Assembly (NCBI GenBank): GCA_947644595.1
Contig: CANSAE010000001.1
Location: 62,001-126,000, forward strand
DNA from: an uncultured Clostridia bacterium
GTDB lineage: Bacteria > Bacillota > Clostridia > Oscillospirales > Oscillospiraceae
Length of the DNA: 64,000 nucleotides
Direction: 5' to 3'
Shown here one piece after another: positions 1 to 7,695 of the stretch. Made by a program: the position numbers and the translations under genes. The notes under the pieces were generated by a model. That model saw only the letters and a program-made list of their open reading frames with translations. It did no database searches and was not told the DNA's origin. Numbering within the stretch: the first letter of the stretch is position 1; every line of letters begins with the position of its first letter.

Positions 1-245
1 TAAACGGAGACCTTTTTGCGATCTTTACCCATACGCTCGAATTTGACGACGCCGTCGACTTTCGCATACAGAGTATCATCACTGCCCTTGCCCACGTTGG
101 TGCCAGGATGGATTTTTGTCCCGCGCTGTCTGACAAGGATATTACCGGCCAAAACATGCTGACCGTCGGCTTTTTTGGGTCCAAGACGTTTCGACTCACT
201 ATCGCGGCCGTTCTTGGTGGAGCCCATACCTTTTTTATGAGCCAT
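1..245 (-). CDS. rpmA: 50S ribosomal protein L27 (3' end outside window)
   Basis: L27 is a large-subunit ribosomal protein whose N-terminus reaches towards the peptidyl-transferase centre. The protein opens [16 protein letters not shown] and contains the family hallmark [15 protein letters not shown]; after KDRKKVSV it runs off the left edge, so only the last few residues are missing. The ATG at 245 has an SD-like ggaggtg upstream, and an in-frame TAA lies two codons before it. There is therefore no N-terminal extension of the type cleaved by the Prp protease in many Firmicutes. It lies 38 bp behind rplU in one operon, with no prp gene between them. Confidence 0.97.
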   Translation of the reverse strand, partial: MAHKKGMGSTKNGRDSESKRLGPKKADGQHVLAGNILVRQRGTKIHPGTNVGKGSDDTLYAKVDGVVKFERMGKDRKKVSV

Positions 246-283
246 ACTTTACACCTCCATGTATCTGAAGTAAGGAAACGCGA

Positions 284-598
284 TTAAGCGTTGATGGTTT
301 CAATCTGAACCTTGGTGTAGGGCTGTCTGTGACCCTGCGTGCGCTTGTAGCCTTTTTTGGGCTTCATCTTGAACACACGGATCTTCTTGCCGCGGCCGTT
401 CTTTACCACATTGGCGGAGACGGTAGCGCCTTCCACAACGGGGGTGCCGAACTTGGTGCTGCCCTCGTCGATTACAGCCAGAACACGGTCAAACTTCACA
501 GTATCTCCGGCTTCCACGTTCAGCTTCTCAATGAACAGAACGTCGCCTTCAGCCACGCGGTACTGTTTGCCACCGGTCTCAATGATTGCATGTTTCAT
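284..598 (-). CDS. rplU: 50S ribosomal protein L21
   Basis: L21 is a 23S rRNA-binding protein of the large ribosomal subunit. The 104-residue product has the usual family length, starts [15 protein letters not shown] and contains the conserved basic segment [15 protein letters not shown] near the C-terminus. It is the first gene of an rplU-rpmA operon read leftwards. A clear sigma-A type promoter lies about 90 bp upstream and leaves a leader of roughly 80 nt that may fold as an autoregulatory L21 leader. In many Firmicutes a prp (ysxB) gene sits between rplU and rpmA; here the two genes are directly adjacent. Confidence 0.98.
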   Translation of the reverse strand: MKHAIIETGGKQYRVAEGDVLFIEKLNVEAGDTVKFDRVLAVIDEGSTKFGTPVVEGATVSANVVKNGRGKKIRVFKMKPKKGYKRTQGHRQPYTKVQIETINA

Positions 599-678
599 GC
601 TTTATATCTTCCTTTCTTCCAGGTCTCGCTCTTATGGGTGAAAACCGAAGTCTTACTTTTGGACCCACTCAATGCGGC
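599..678 (-). promoter_or_regulatory. Possible L21 (rplU) leader RNA
   Basis: The untranslated leader of rplU can form a stem between a tgggt near its start and an accca about 25 nt later, enclosing a small aagt/actt hairpin; the purine-rich ribosome site follows. Firmicutes rplU genes often carry an L21 autoregulatory leader, and position and size fit. I cannot confirm a match to the family model by eye. Confidence 0.35.
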
Positions 679-684
679 CTTGGT

Positions 685-713
685 AGAGTACCATATTTTC
701 CTGCATTTGTCAA
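685..713 (-). promoter_or_regulatory. Promoter of rplU-rpmA
   Basis: On the minus strand a perfect -35 TTGACA (708-713) is separated by 17 bp from a -10 TACTCT (685-690) that is preceded by TGG, an extended -10 element. It points at rplU. Confidence 0.75.
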
Positions 714-755
714 CTGAAATTCCAAAAGTTTTCCTTGATTTTTGGCGATTTTGTC

Positions 756-1727
756 CTACTTTTTTCGTACGGACACATCACCGGAAGAAAGCCGGGCTGT
801 TGAGCCGTCCTGATAGGTGACAATGAGAGAGAAATCATCACCGATGCCTTTCACGATAGCCGGACAAGAGGTTTCTCCCCTCAGGACATCCACGGTCTCT
901 CCAGTGAGCATGGAACGGCGGCGGTATTCGGGCAGAAACTCCTTATCCTGAATATTGGGATAGAGGCAGAAAAATCGATCCAACACAGCGGCAACCAATC
1001 GACAGCGCAGATCATTGTTGTTGCGGTCCTCAAACAAAGCGCCCGCTTTGCTTTTGATATCTGCCGGAAAGCCTTCTTGGGGAAGGAACAGATTGATACC
1101 GATTCCCAACACTGCATAATGCAGCCCGCCGCTTTCCAGATCCAGAGAAGCTTCTGTCAGAATGCCGCAGACTTTTTTTCCGTTAATGTAAATATCATTG
1201 ACCCATTTGATCTGGGTTTCCTGACCGGATAGCTCCTCAATGGCCTGCGCGCAGGCAACGGCGGCGCAGGTAGTGATCAAGAGACTTTGCTCTGCGCTGA
1301 GTTTCGGACGAAGCAGAATGCTGAAATACACGCCGGTTCCGGGCGGGGAGTAGAAACTTCTGCCCATACGCCCTTTTCCGGCAGTTTGACTTTCCGCAAC
1401 GATGACATATCCTTCATTTTTCCCGGACTCCGCGGCCTGTTTTCCCAGTGCCATCGTTGTAGTGACGGTTTTTGCATACTCCAATATCAAATCTTTATGC
1501 TGCAAATACTGGAAGATGCCGGGAACAGATAAGGAATCGCCGTTGTCCAGCAGTACATAACCGCGGTTTGGGACACCCTGAATATGATATCCGTCGGTTT
1601 GAAGCCGTTGAATGGCTTTCCATACAGCATTCCTGCTTACACCAGTTTTTTCGGCAATTTCGGCACCGGACAGATAGTCTCCTTGATGCGCCAAGAGCAG
1701 GGATAGTACAGTGTTTTTCAGTGTCAT
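756..1727 (-). CDS. birA: Bifunctional biotin-protein ligase / biotin operon repressor BirA
   Basis: BirA activates biotin with ATP and attaches it to biotin carrier proteins; the N-terminal winged helix makes it a biotin-sensing repressor. The 323-residue product has the HTH at about 5-60, the biotinyl-adenylate loop GKGRMGRSF at 117-125 and KWVND at 174-178 in the catalytic domain, with a small C-terminal domain; length matches bifunctional BirA. Two ATGs lie at the start (1733 and 1727). The second is preferred because GGAG lies 8 nt before it, against 2 nt for the first, which overlaps the bioY stop. It is translationally coupled to bioY, the biotin transporter. Confidence 0.95.
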   Translation of the reverse strand: MTLKNTVLSLLLAHQGDYLSGAEIAEKTGVSRNAVWKAIQRLQTDGYHIQGVPNRGYVLLDNGDSLSVPGIFQYLQHKDLILEYAKTVTTTMALGKQAAESGKNEGYVIVAESQTAGKGRMGRSFYSPPGTGVYFSILLRPKLSAEQSLLITTCAAVACAQAIEELSGQETQIKWVNDIYINGKKVCGILTEASLDLESGGLHYAVLGIGINLFLPQEGFPADIKSKAGALFEDRNNNDLRCRLVAAVLDRFFCLYPNIQDKEFLPEYRRRSMLTGETVDVLRGETSCPAIVKGIGDDFSLIVTYQDGSTARLSSGDVSVRKK

Positions 1728-1729
1728 TG

Positions 1730-2299
1730 TCATTGCTCCGTGTTTACTTTCAAATACGGGCTTAGCCGGCGTACCAGTATGGCAGACAGAGCGATTTTTA
1801 CAGCGTCGGGAATAAGATATGGCGCCACGCACATGGCAAAAGCTGCTTGGTAGCCTATAGGACCTGTTTTTGCGGCGTATACTGTTACAAACCATACCGT
1901 CCCAAACAGATACAGCAGTACTTCACCAAGTATCATGGAGAAGATTAATACAGAAAATCTTGACCTAAAACGCTCCGTCAAAAAACCTATGCACGGCGCC
2001 ATGAACAAGAAGCCGATCAGATATCCGCCGGTAGCGCCCATAAGGACTCCGGCGCCGGAACGAAACCCGGAAAAAACCGGTAGTCCGACAAAACCGATGA
2101 GCAGATAGACTGTCACAGCCGTAAGTCCTCGTTTCCAGCCTAAAAGTCCGGATACGGCACATACCGCAAAGGTCTGCATCGTAAACGAAATGCCGGACGG
2201 AAGGGGAACAGCGATCCATGCACACACCGAAATAAGTGCTGCTGACAGACCAACATAGGCCAGTTCCCGGATTGATGATTTTTGTTTTACGGTATTCAT
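1730..2299 (-). CDS. bioY: Biotin transporter BioY (ECF S component)
   Basis: BioY is the membrane substrate-binding (S) component of energy-coupling-factor biotin importers. The 189-residue protein is almost entirely hydrophobic, with about six predicted membrane segments, and shows the family pattern FTMQTFAV near residue 40 and GATGGYLIGF near 90. The shared EcfA/EcfT energy module is not in this window, so this is a solitary S component. It is the first gene of bioY-birA, and a candidate BirA operator lies just upstream, so biotin should repress the pair. The start has an SD ggaggag. Confidence 0.95.
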   Translation of the reverse strand: MNTVKQKSSIRELAYVGLSAALISVCAWIAVPLPSGISFTMQTFAVCAVSGLLGWKRGLTAVTVYLLIGFVGLPVFSGFRSGAGVLMGATGGYLIGFLFMAPCIGFLTERFRSRFSVLIFSMILGEVLLYLFGTVWFVTVYAAKTGPIGYQAAFAMCVAPYLIPDAVKIALSAILVRRLSPYLKVNTEQ

Positions 2300-2312
2300 G
2301 AGTCTCCTCCAA

Positions 2313-2344
2313 ATGTCAACCCTAAAAACATAAAAGGTGACAAT
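2313..2344 (-). promoter_or_regulatory. Candidate BirA operator upstream of bioY-birA
   Basis: An imperfect inverted repeat, ATGTCAACC (2313-2321) and GGTGACAAT (2336-2344), has a 14-bp spacer. This is the architecture of Gram-positive BirA sites (TTGT-AACC, 14-16 bp, GGTT-ACAA). It lies 13-45 bp before the bioY start, as expected for autoregulation. Confidence 0.6.
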
Positions 2345-2353
2345 TTAACTGAG

Positions 2354-2380
2354 AAAAAGCGCCGCGGGACTGCGGCGCTT
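2354..2380 (-). terminator. Rho-independent terminator after secG
   Basis: A perfect 9-bp GC-rich stem (aagcgccgc / gcggcgctt) with a 6-nt loop is followed on the minus strand by a run of T. It lies directly behind secG and before the bioY operator. Confidence 0.85.
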
Positions 2381-2387
2381 CCTGTAA

Positions 2388-2621
2388 TTAATCAATCAGA
2401 TTCAGAATCAACGTCAAAATGACGAACAATAAAGCGATCCACTTGGTCCATCTGGCCAAGGTAGCATCCAAGGTCTTTGCTTTGCCGGTACCCAGGAAGG
2501 TATCGGCACCGCCAGAAATAGCACCGGACAGGCCGGCGGATTTACCGGACTGCATGAGCACTACGACCGTGACAGCAATACCAGACAGTACCTGGATAAT
2601 GGTCAGAATCAACTTCAGCAT
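2388..2621 (-). CDS. secG: Preprotein translocase subunit SecG
   Basis: SecG is the small accessory subunit of the SecYEG protein-export channel. The 77-residue product has the typical size and topology: a membrane segment at about 3-23, a glycine-rich loop with LMQSGKSAGLSGAISGGA and the F-G-T-G-K-A motif, and a second membrane segment at about 58-75. It forms a single-gene transcription unit with its own promoter and terminator. In many Firmicutes secG precedes rnr and smpB; those genes are not adjacent here. Confidence 0.95.
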   Translation of the reverse strand: MLKLILTIIQVLSGIAVTVVVLMQSGKSAGLSGAISGGADTFLGTGKAKTLDATLARWTKWIALLFVILTLILNLID

Positions 2622-2660
2622 CTATATTCAATCCTTTCGTGTACATTTTGAACAGATGAC

Positions 2661-2689
2661 ATTATAACATATTAAAAAGACAGATTCAA
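2661..2689 (-). promoter_or_regulatory. Promoter of secG
   Basis: On the minus strand -35 TTGAAT (2684-2689), a 17-bp spacer and a perfect -10 TATAAT (2661-2666) point at secG, about 40 bp upstream of its ATG. Confidence 0.75.
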
Positions 2690-2715
2690 GCCCTTTTTTG
2701 GATTTTTCTTGAAAA

Positions 2716-3048
2716 TTATGCGTTTGCCTTAGGCTTTTTAGGTTTTGGAGCTGGAAGCTCATCATACATAGCTTCCAGTAAGCGCTTTAAAAACTCCCGA
2801 TCGTCTAAATTTTCTATCAGGATCATAGGCGTTTTTGCCCCATCGTATGGCAGTTCCCGCGGAGCGTCAGGCAGCAGGCTGTCAGAGGCTTTTGTAATTT
2901 TGACCAGAAGCCGGTCATCACAAATATCGCCAATCAGCTTGCCACGGTAATACACCAAGTATTCCCCCATCATGGGACGATGGGAGACTTCGTCAAGCTC
3001 CGAGAGCTGTTCTATGACGAATTCCAAGAAACTTTTACTGGTTGCCAT
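2716..3048 (-). CDS. TfoX N-terminal-domain protein
   Basis: This 110-residue protein matches the TfoX/Sxy N-terminal domain family, which is named after a competence activator but occurs widely as a stand-alone small domain of unclear role. Visible family features are the early motif RPMMGEYLVYYRGKLIG, where the family pattern is R-x-M-F/M-G-x-x-x-x-Y, and the later acidic DREFLKRLLEAMY. The C-terminal DNA-binding half of proteobacterial TfoX is absent. I start it at 3048 because gaggtga lies 5 nt before that ATG; a GTG at 3057 would overlap the preceding gene. It is the last gene of the rlmD-hydrolase-GyrI operon, a pairing (GyrI next to TfoX) that suggests a joint role not known to me. Confidence 0.8.
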   Translation of the reverse strand: MATSKSFLEFVIEQLSELDEVSHRPMMGEYLVYYRGKLIGDICDDRLLVKITKASDSLLPDAPRELPYDGAKTPMILIENLDDREFLKRLLEAMYDELPAPKPKKPKANA

Positions 3049-3053
3049 ATCTT

Positions 3054-3689
3054 TCACCTCACTTTTTTGATCGGATGCCGGATGACTGTTTTCAGTTTTT
3101 CCGGTACTGTCTTTCTCGCGTCGCTGAGATAGATTTCATGATGCAGGCGCTCTGCCGTGATGTCCAGAGCATAGCCCTGGGCTTCCATATATTGGTGCAT
3201 TGCTTCCACCGTGGCAGGTTCTTCGTCATAGGGACCTATGTGCATGGATTGGACACATAAGCCCTCATGATAAGCCAAAAATTCCACTTTGGAGTAGTCG
3301 GTCTTTTTCTTTGCGGTGGCTTCCCGTACGGCCCACTCAAAATCTTCTTTGGTTACGAAATCCGGTAAACGGATAACGGAAATAAACTGGAAATCCTCTT
3401 TGTGGAGATAATCGATCTCGGTTTTACCGTTTTGCCACCAGAAGCCCTCCAGCGGCGGCACGACATAATCAAAATATCCCTCGATTTGATGGCTTCCTTT
3501 TTTGCTCATTTTGATGGTAAACGCAATGCCGTACAACAAACCAATAGACGCTTTGTATTCACCATCCTCCGCATTGGGATTGCCCTTGCCACGCATGGCA
3601 ATATAATTCATAGGCGGGACTTCCACAATGCTGGGCTTATTTTTGGGCAGGTAGAATTCCTTGTACTCTTTTTTGTAATCAAATGCCAT
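3054..3689 (-). CDS. GyrI-like (AraC effector-binding-like) small-molecule-binding protein
   Basis: The 211-residue protein resembles stand-alone GyrI-like/SbmC-type domains, which bind or hydrolyse small hydrophobic or cationic compounds. Recognisable parts are VEVPPMNYIAMRGKG near the start, the EGYFDYVVPPLEGFW segment near 70-85, and MHIGPYDEEPATV at about 150, the typical second-half motif of the fold (H-x-G-P-Y-x-x-x-x-x-T). It has no DNA-binding domain, unlike the AraC-type gene at 36164 that carries the same effector fold. Its start overlaps the hydrolase gene by 11 bp, so they are co-translated. Ligand unknown. Confidence 0.82.
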   Translation of the reverse strand: MAFDYKKEYKEFYLPKNKPSIVEVPPMNYIAMRGKGNPNAEDGEYKASIGLLYGIAFTIKMSKKGSHQIEGYFDYVVPPLEGFWWQNGKTEIDYLHKEDFQFISVIRLPDFVTKEDFEWAVREATAKKKTDYSKVEFLAYHEGLCVQSMHIGPYDEEPATVEAMHQYMEAQGYALDITAERLHHEIYLSDARKTVPEKLKTVIRHPIKKVR

Positions 3690-4497
3690 GGTGAAGCTCC
3701 TTTATAAAATTTTCAATTGATGCATTTATCAGCTCCGGCTGGTCGGTATTGGAATTATGACCGGCGTTTTTAATCCACAGAAGAGGGAACCCCGTTTTCT
3801 TCGCCCAGGCTCGGTTGTAGCGTTTGGAAGAACCCGCATGGTCCTGCTCGCCGCAGATGAGCAGGGCGGGGCAGTCGATGTCGTACGGCCGGTTTTGCTC
3901 GATGGCTTCCGCCAAAATACGGAACCCGTGCCCGGCCAGTGCGCAGTATTCGTCCTTCTCAAAGGCTGCCATCATCTCGCACATGAGCTGCCGCCCGTAG
4001 TCCGACACCGCGCAGCCGTTGATCCCGCAGCGCTGCAGCAGCTTCCACGGGAATGCGCGGTACATCGGCTCGGTGCGTTTGAGCATCCAGAGTTCGGCGG
4101 CGGTGATATATTCCCGCTTGAGCGGCGCGGAATCGATGCAGATAAAGCCGCCCACCGTCCCGGGATAGCGGTCCATGTAGCACTGTGCCACATAGCCGCC
4201 CATGGACTGCCCGATGAGCACGGGGCGGGTAATGCCCTCCTGCGCCAAAATGCCGTGGAGGAATGCCGCCTTGTCGTCCAGCGAGAATTCCAGCCGGAAC
4301 GGGCGGGATGCTCCATGCCCCGGCGCGTCCCAGACCAGGACGTTGTATTTATCCTGAAACGCTTCGACTTGCTTGTTGAACAGCCGGTGGTCGGCGGTCA
4401 GACCGGGGAGGAACACCAGGGACGCCCGCCCGGGTGAGATGCCGTTGGTCCAATAATGGATGGTGCCGTAGAGGGTTTCATAAATCTTTTCAGTCAT
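3679..4497 (-). CDS. Alpha/beta-hydrolase fold protein
   Basis: The 272-residue protein has the alpha/beta-hydrolase layout: oxyanion-side FLPGLTADHRLF near 30-40, DAPGHGASRP near 60, nucleophile elbow GQSMGG near residue 95, acid in ICGEQDHAG and the catalytic His in NAGHNSNTD near the C-terminus, so the triad is intact. Substrate cannot be told; esterase or lipase-like activity is possible. Its ATG overlaps the rlmD stop by 4 bp and its end overlaps the GyrI gene. The middle of the gene is visibly richer in G+C, with GC-ended codons, than most of the window, which may mean acquisition from a higher-GC relative. Confidence 0.85.
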   Translation of the reverse strand: MTEKIYETLYGTIHYWTNGISPGRASLVFLPGLTADHRLFNKQVEAFQDKYNVLVWDAPGHGASRPFRLEFSLDDKAAFLHGILAQEGITRPVLIGQSMGGYVAQCYMDRYPGTVGGFICIDSAPLKREYITAAELWMLKRTEPMYRAFPWKLLQRCGINGCAVSDYGRQLMCEMMAAFEKDEYCALAGHGFRILAEAIEQNRPYDIDCPALLICGEQDHAGSSKRYNRAWAKKTGFPLLWIKNAGHNSNTDQPELINASIENFIKELHHGI

Positions 4498-5849
4498 AAA
4501 AGTTTCTCCATCAATACTACCGTCTCCACATGATGGGTTCTCGGGAACATATCCACTGCGGTGCCGGCAGTGACAGCATAGCTGTGCGCGGACAGCCGCT
4601 TCACGTCCCGGGCTAAGGTGGCTGGGTCACAGGAGACGTATACCAAACGGGCGGGGGACATTTCCCCGATGGCGTCAATGGTGTTTTCATACATGCCCTT
4701 TCGCGGCGGGTCCACCACGATGGCGTCGGGCCGGATGCCTCGTCGAGCCAGTTCGCCGGCGGCCTGTCCCGCGTCGGCGCAGATGAATTCCACATTTTTG
4801 ACTCCGTTTGCATCAGCGTTTTTCCGGGCGTTTTCCACAGCTTCCGGGACGATTTCCGCGCCGATGACCCGTTCGGCCTTCGCCGCCAGATACAAGCTGA
4901 TAGTTCCGGTACCACAGTATAGGTCCAGTACAGTCCCGCCATGGGGCGCGGCGTACTGCACCGCTTTGTCATACAGCCGTTCCGCTTGGTCGGGGTTGAT
5001 TTGAAAAAAAGACTGAGGTGAAATATGGAAGGTATGACCGCATAAGGTCTCGGAAATGGTTTCACTGCCCCACAGGAGATAAAAGGTCCCGTCCAAAACG
5101 CTGTTGCCTCGGTTTTTGTTGACACACAGCGTAATACCGCATAATTCCGGACAATCTTTCAATAAAACGGGTGCCAGTGTACCCGTAGCGCTTCCAAACC
5201 CTCTGGCGGATATGATGGTGAGATGCACCTGTCCGTCCCGATTTGTGCGGGTGAAAATATGCCGAACAGTTCCCTTTCCGGTGATTTCGTTATAGGGCGG
5301 AATATTATACGCGTCCATCCATTGACAAACAGCCCGATTTATCCGGTTTGCAGCTTCACTTTGCAACAAACAATCAGGCGCAGGGAGGATATCGTGGCTC
5401 CTGGAACGATAAAAGCCTGCTGCCGCATGACCGTTTGTTGAACCAACGGCAGTGATACCCTTATTTCGATACCCGGAGATATGTTCTGCTGCAATTATTT
5501 CAGATATGGAGAATTCACATCCGCCGATGCGCCGCAGCGCGTCGTTGACCTTTGCCAATTTCATGCGCAGCTCCTCATGATAGTCCATGTGTGCCAGAGC
5601 ACATCCACCGCATTTTCCTGCAATGTGACACTCCGGCGGGATTCGTGCGGGGGAGGAGGAGATCAAACGGATCCCCTTAGCATACACAGTAGAAGCCGCG
5701 ACCTTCAAAAGCTTTACCTCCCAGGTTTCGCCCGGGATCGCCCCCGGAACGAATACCGCACGTCCCATAATATGGGCGACGCCGTTCCCCTCTGCGGTGT
5801 ATCCGGTGATTTCACAGGTAAAAACATCATTTTTTTCCAGTTTGGGCAA
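4494..5849 (-). CDS. rlmD: 23S rRNA (uracil-C5)-methyltransferase, RlmD/RlmCD type
   Basis: This SAM-dependent enzyme makes 5-methyluridine in 23S rRNA. From the chosen start the 451-residue protein has an N-terminal TRAM domain (EKNDVFTCEITGYTAEGNG), an iron-sulphur motif CHIAGKCGGC around residue 75, the SAM site VLDLYCGTGTISLYLA, DPPRKG, and the catalytic-cysteine motif VYVSCDPATLARD near the end. I prefer a TTG start at 5849 because gaggtga lies 5-6 nt before it and the TRAM domain begins immediately; longer in-frame reading upstream is not family-like. In Gram-positives a single RlmCD often modifies both U747 and U1939. First gene of a four-gene operon. Confidence 0.92.
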   Translation of the reverse strand: MPKLEKNDVFTCEITGYTAEGNGVAHIMGRAVFVPGAIPGETWEVKLLKVAASTVYAKGIRLISSSPARIPPECHIAGKCGGCALAHMDYHEELRMKLAKVNDALRRIGGCEFSISEIIAAEHISGYRNKGITAVGSTNGHAAAGFYRSRSHDILPAPDCLLQSEAANRINRAVCQWMDAYNIPPYNEITGKGTVRHIFTRTNRDGQVHLTIISARGFGSATGTLAPVLLKDCPELCGITLCVNKNRGNSVLDGTFYLLWGSETISETLCGHTFHISPQSFFQINPDQAERLYDKAVQYAAPHGGTVLDLYCGTGTISLYLAAKAERVIGAEIVPEAVENARKNADANGVKNVEFICADAGQAAGELARRGIRPDAIVVDPPRKGMYENTIDAIGEMSPARLVYVSCDPATLARDVKRLSAHSYAVTAGTAVDMFPRTHHVETVVLMEKLL

Positions 5850-5949
5850 AATACTCACCTCTGGCGTTATTGTAGCACGAAAAAATACAAAAAGAAAGGC
5901 AGTGCATAGAAAAAACATAAAACCTGCCGTCATTCTTTCTCGGGAATGG

Positions 5950-5978
5950 TTTACAAAACCTGGGGAGTATGATACAAT
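5950..5978 (+). promoter_or_regulatory. Promoter of the aminotransferase gene at 6015
   Basis: -35 TTTACA (5950-5955), 17 bp, -10 TACAAT (5973-5978) preceded by TGA (extended -10). The ATG lies 37 bp downstream with gaggaga in front of it. Confidence 0.7.
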
Positions 5979-6014
5979 CACTGGCATATTCCTAAAAAAT
6001 GAGGAGACGATAGC

Positions 6015-7184
6015 ATGCAGCTTGCAAAGAAAATGGATAATTTCGGCGAGAGTATTTTTAGTTCTCTGGCCGCTATAAAAAATAAGCGTTTGGCAGAGGG
6101 AAAACCTGTGTACGATTTCAGCGTTGGAACCCCTAATATTCCGCCCGCCCAGCATATTTTAGATACGATTACAAAAGAAGTGGCGGACCCAAAAAACTAC
6201 GTCTATGCCATCAGTGACCTGCCGGAATTGCAGGACGCAGTGCAGGTGTGGTACAAGCGACGCTACGGTGTGGACTTGGACCCCAGAACAGAGGTCACGT
6301 CCCTGCTGGGTTCCCAGGAGGGCCTGGCCCATATTACGCTGGCATTTGCCGACCAGGACGATATCATTCTGGTGCCTGATCCCTGCTATCCCGTGTTTGG
6401 TGACGGCCCGCTGATCGCCAGCGCCAAACTGCACTATATGCCCATGCTGGAAGAAAAGGATTATCTCATCCAGCTGCAGGATATCCCCACGGACGTGGCG
6501 AAAAAAGCAAAAATGATGATTGTTTCCTATCCCAACAACCCTACTACCGCGTTGGCACCGGATGGTTTTTATCATGATTTGATTCGCTTTGCCAAGGAGA
6601 ATGACATTGTGGTGCTGCACGACAATGCGTACAGCGATTTGGTGTTTGACGGGCAGCACGGCGGCAGCTTCCTGCGCTTTGAAGGTGCCAAGGATGTGGG
6701 TGTGGAGTTCAACTCCCTGTCCAAGACCTACGGCCTGGCGGGTGCGCGCATCGGCTTTTGCGTGGGCAACCCGGATGTAGTTAAGGCGGTCAAGACCTTG
6801 AAGTCCAATATGGACTACGGCATGTTCATTCCCGTACAGAAGGCGGCCATCGCCGCCATCACCGGGGATCAGAGCTGCGTGCCCGTGACCTGCGAGGCGT
6901 ATCAGCACCGCAGAGATGTACTGTGTGACGGATTGACCGAGATCGGCTGGAAAGTAGACCGCTGTGCGGCAACCATGTTCGTCTGGCCCAAGCTGCCCGC
7001 AGGGTATACCGACAGCGCGGCCTTTGCCATGGAATTGGTGGATAAGACCGGCATGCTGGTTACCCCAGGCAGCGCTTTCGGTCCCGGTGGTGAGGGCCAT
7101 GTCCGCATGGCGCTGGTCCGCACGGAGGAAGAAATTAAGGCCTGCATCAAAGCGGTTGCCGAATGCGGCATTTTGAAAAAATAA
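6015..7184 (+). CDS. PLP-dependent class I/II aminotransferase
   Basis: The 389-residue enzyme belongs to fold-type I aminotransferases. Visible are SVGTPNIPP near 35 (substrate entry), SYPNNPTTA at about 170 (PLP-ring Asn), HDNAYSDLVF at about 200 (Asp/Tyr that contact PLP), NSLSKTYGLAGARIGF at about 235 with the Schiff-base lysine, and a C-terminal substrate-carboxylate Arg in GHVRMALV. The sequence style is that of the aspartate/LL-diaminopimelate aminotransferase-like group, but substrate cannot be assigned. It is a single-gene unit with its own promoter and a strong terminator, divergent from rlmD. Confidence 0.9.
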   Translation: MQLAKKMDNFGESIFSSLAAIKNKRLAEGKPVYDFSVGTPNIPPAQHILDTITKEVADPKNYVYAISDLPELQDAVQVWYKRRYGVDLDPRTEVTSLLGSQEGLAHITLAFADQDDIILVPDPCYPVFGDGPLIASAKLHYMPMLEEKDYLIQLQDIPTDVAKKAKMMIVSYPNNPTTALAPDGFYHDLIRFAKENDIVVLHDNAYSDLVFDGQHGGSFLRFEGAKDVGVEFNSLSKTYGLAGARIGFCVGNPDVVKAVKTLKSNMDYGMFIPVQKAAIAAITGDQSCVPVTCEAYQHRRDVLCDGLTEIGWKVDRCAATMFVWPKLPAGYTDSAAFAMELVDKTGMLVTPGSAFGPGGEGHVRMALVRTEEEIKACIKAVAECGILKK

Positions 7185-7190
7185 GACAAA

Positions 7191-7224
7191 AAAGCGGCGC
7201 TCCTACAGCGCCGCTTTCATTTTT
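7191..7224 (+). terminator. Terminator after aminotransferase
   Basis: A perfect 11-bp stem (aaagcggcgct / agcgccgcttt) with a 5-nt loop is followed by cattttttg. It sits 7 bp behind the aminotransferase stop codon. Confidence 0.85.
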
Positions 7225-7240
7225 TGCGTTGTGTGAAAAA

Positions 7241-7593
7241 ATGACAAAAATTATGATTTTTATCGAGGGAACGACATTTTTATACCCGACCACTTCTGCG
7301 TTTGTTCAGCAAATACGGTTACAGACCCATCGGCAATGCTGTGCGATTGTCAATGATTGGTATGAAACAGGTCACGAGAGTTATCTTTGTTCCGATGTCC
7401 GGTTCCGGCGGCGCGCGTTTATCCGCTCTATGTGGAGCGTATCCGGCCAGATATCCTGATCGAAGATGACTGCAAGAGCATTGGCGGACGACCGCAGTGG
7501 TGTATCACACATATAAATTAAGCGCTTAAAACGCAGATTCGTTCCATCATTGTGCCTGAATTCCAGGGAATTGATGAAATAAAAATAGAATAA
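7241..7593 (+). pseudogene. Decayed hypothetical gene (small HAD-like/nucleotidase-like remnant)
   Basis: Two adjoining frames give pieces of what looks like one protein. The frame from 7241 reads MTKIMIFIEGTTFLYP and later WYETGHESYLCSDVR. From about 7426 the next frame reads YVERIRPDILIEDDCKSIGG, followed by an in-frame TAA near 7520 and then IRSIIVPEFQGIDEIKIE up to a TAA at 7591. The pattern PDILIEDDCKSIGG followed by an IVxEFxGID segment is one I associate with small conserved HAD-like proteins, so I read this as a remnant with at least one frameshift and one nonsense codon. Parentage is by eye only. Confidence 0.45.
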
Positions 7594-7646
7594 CCAAAAG
7601 AAAGAATTTTTGCGAATCTTGACAGAAACTACAATCCATAAACGTA

Positions 7647-7676
7647 TTGATTCGGTCCATACTAAACTCGAATCAA
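7647..7676 (+). promoter_or_regulatory. Inverted repeat in front of the small lipoprotein gene
   Basis: A perfect 8-bp inverted repeat, TTGATTCG (7647-7654) and CGAATCAA (7669-7676), with a 14-bp spacer, lies immediately before the ribosome site of the gene at 7696. It could be an operator or a leader hairpin. A TTGACA at 7619 may be the -35 element, but the matching -10 is poor. Confidence 0.4.
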
Positions 7677-7695
7677 CCGAAATGGAGGGTAGAGC

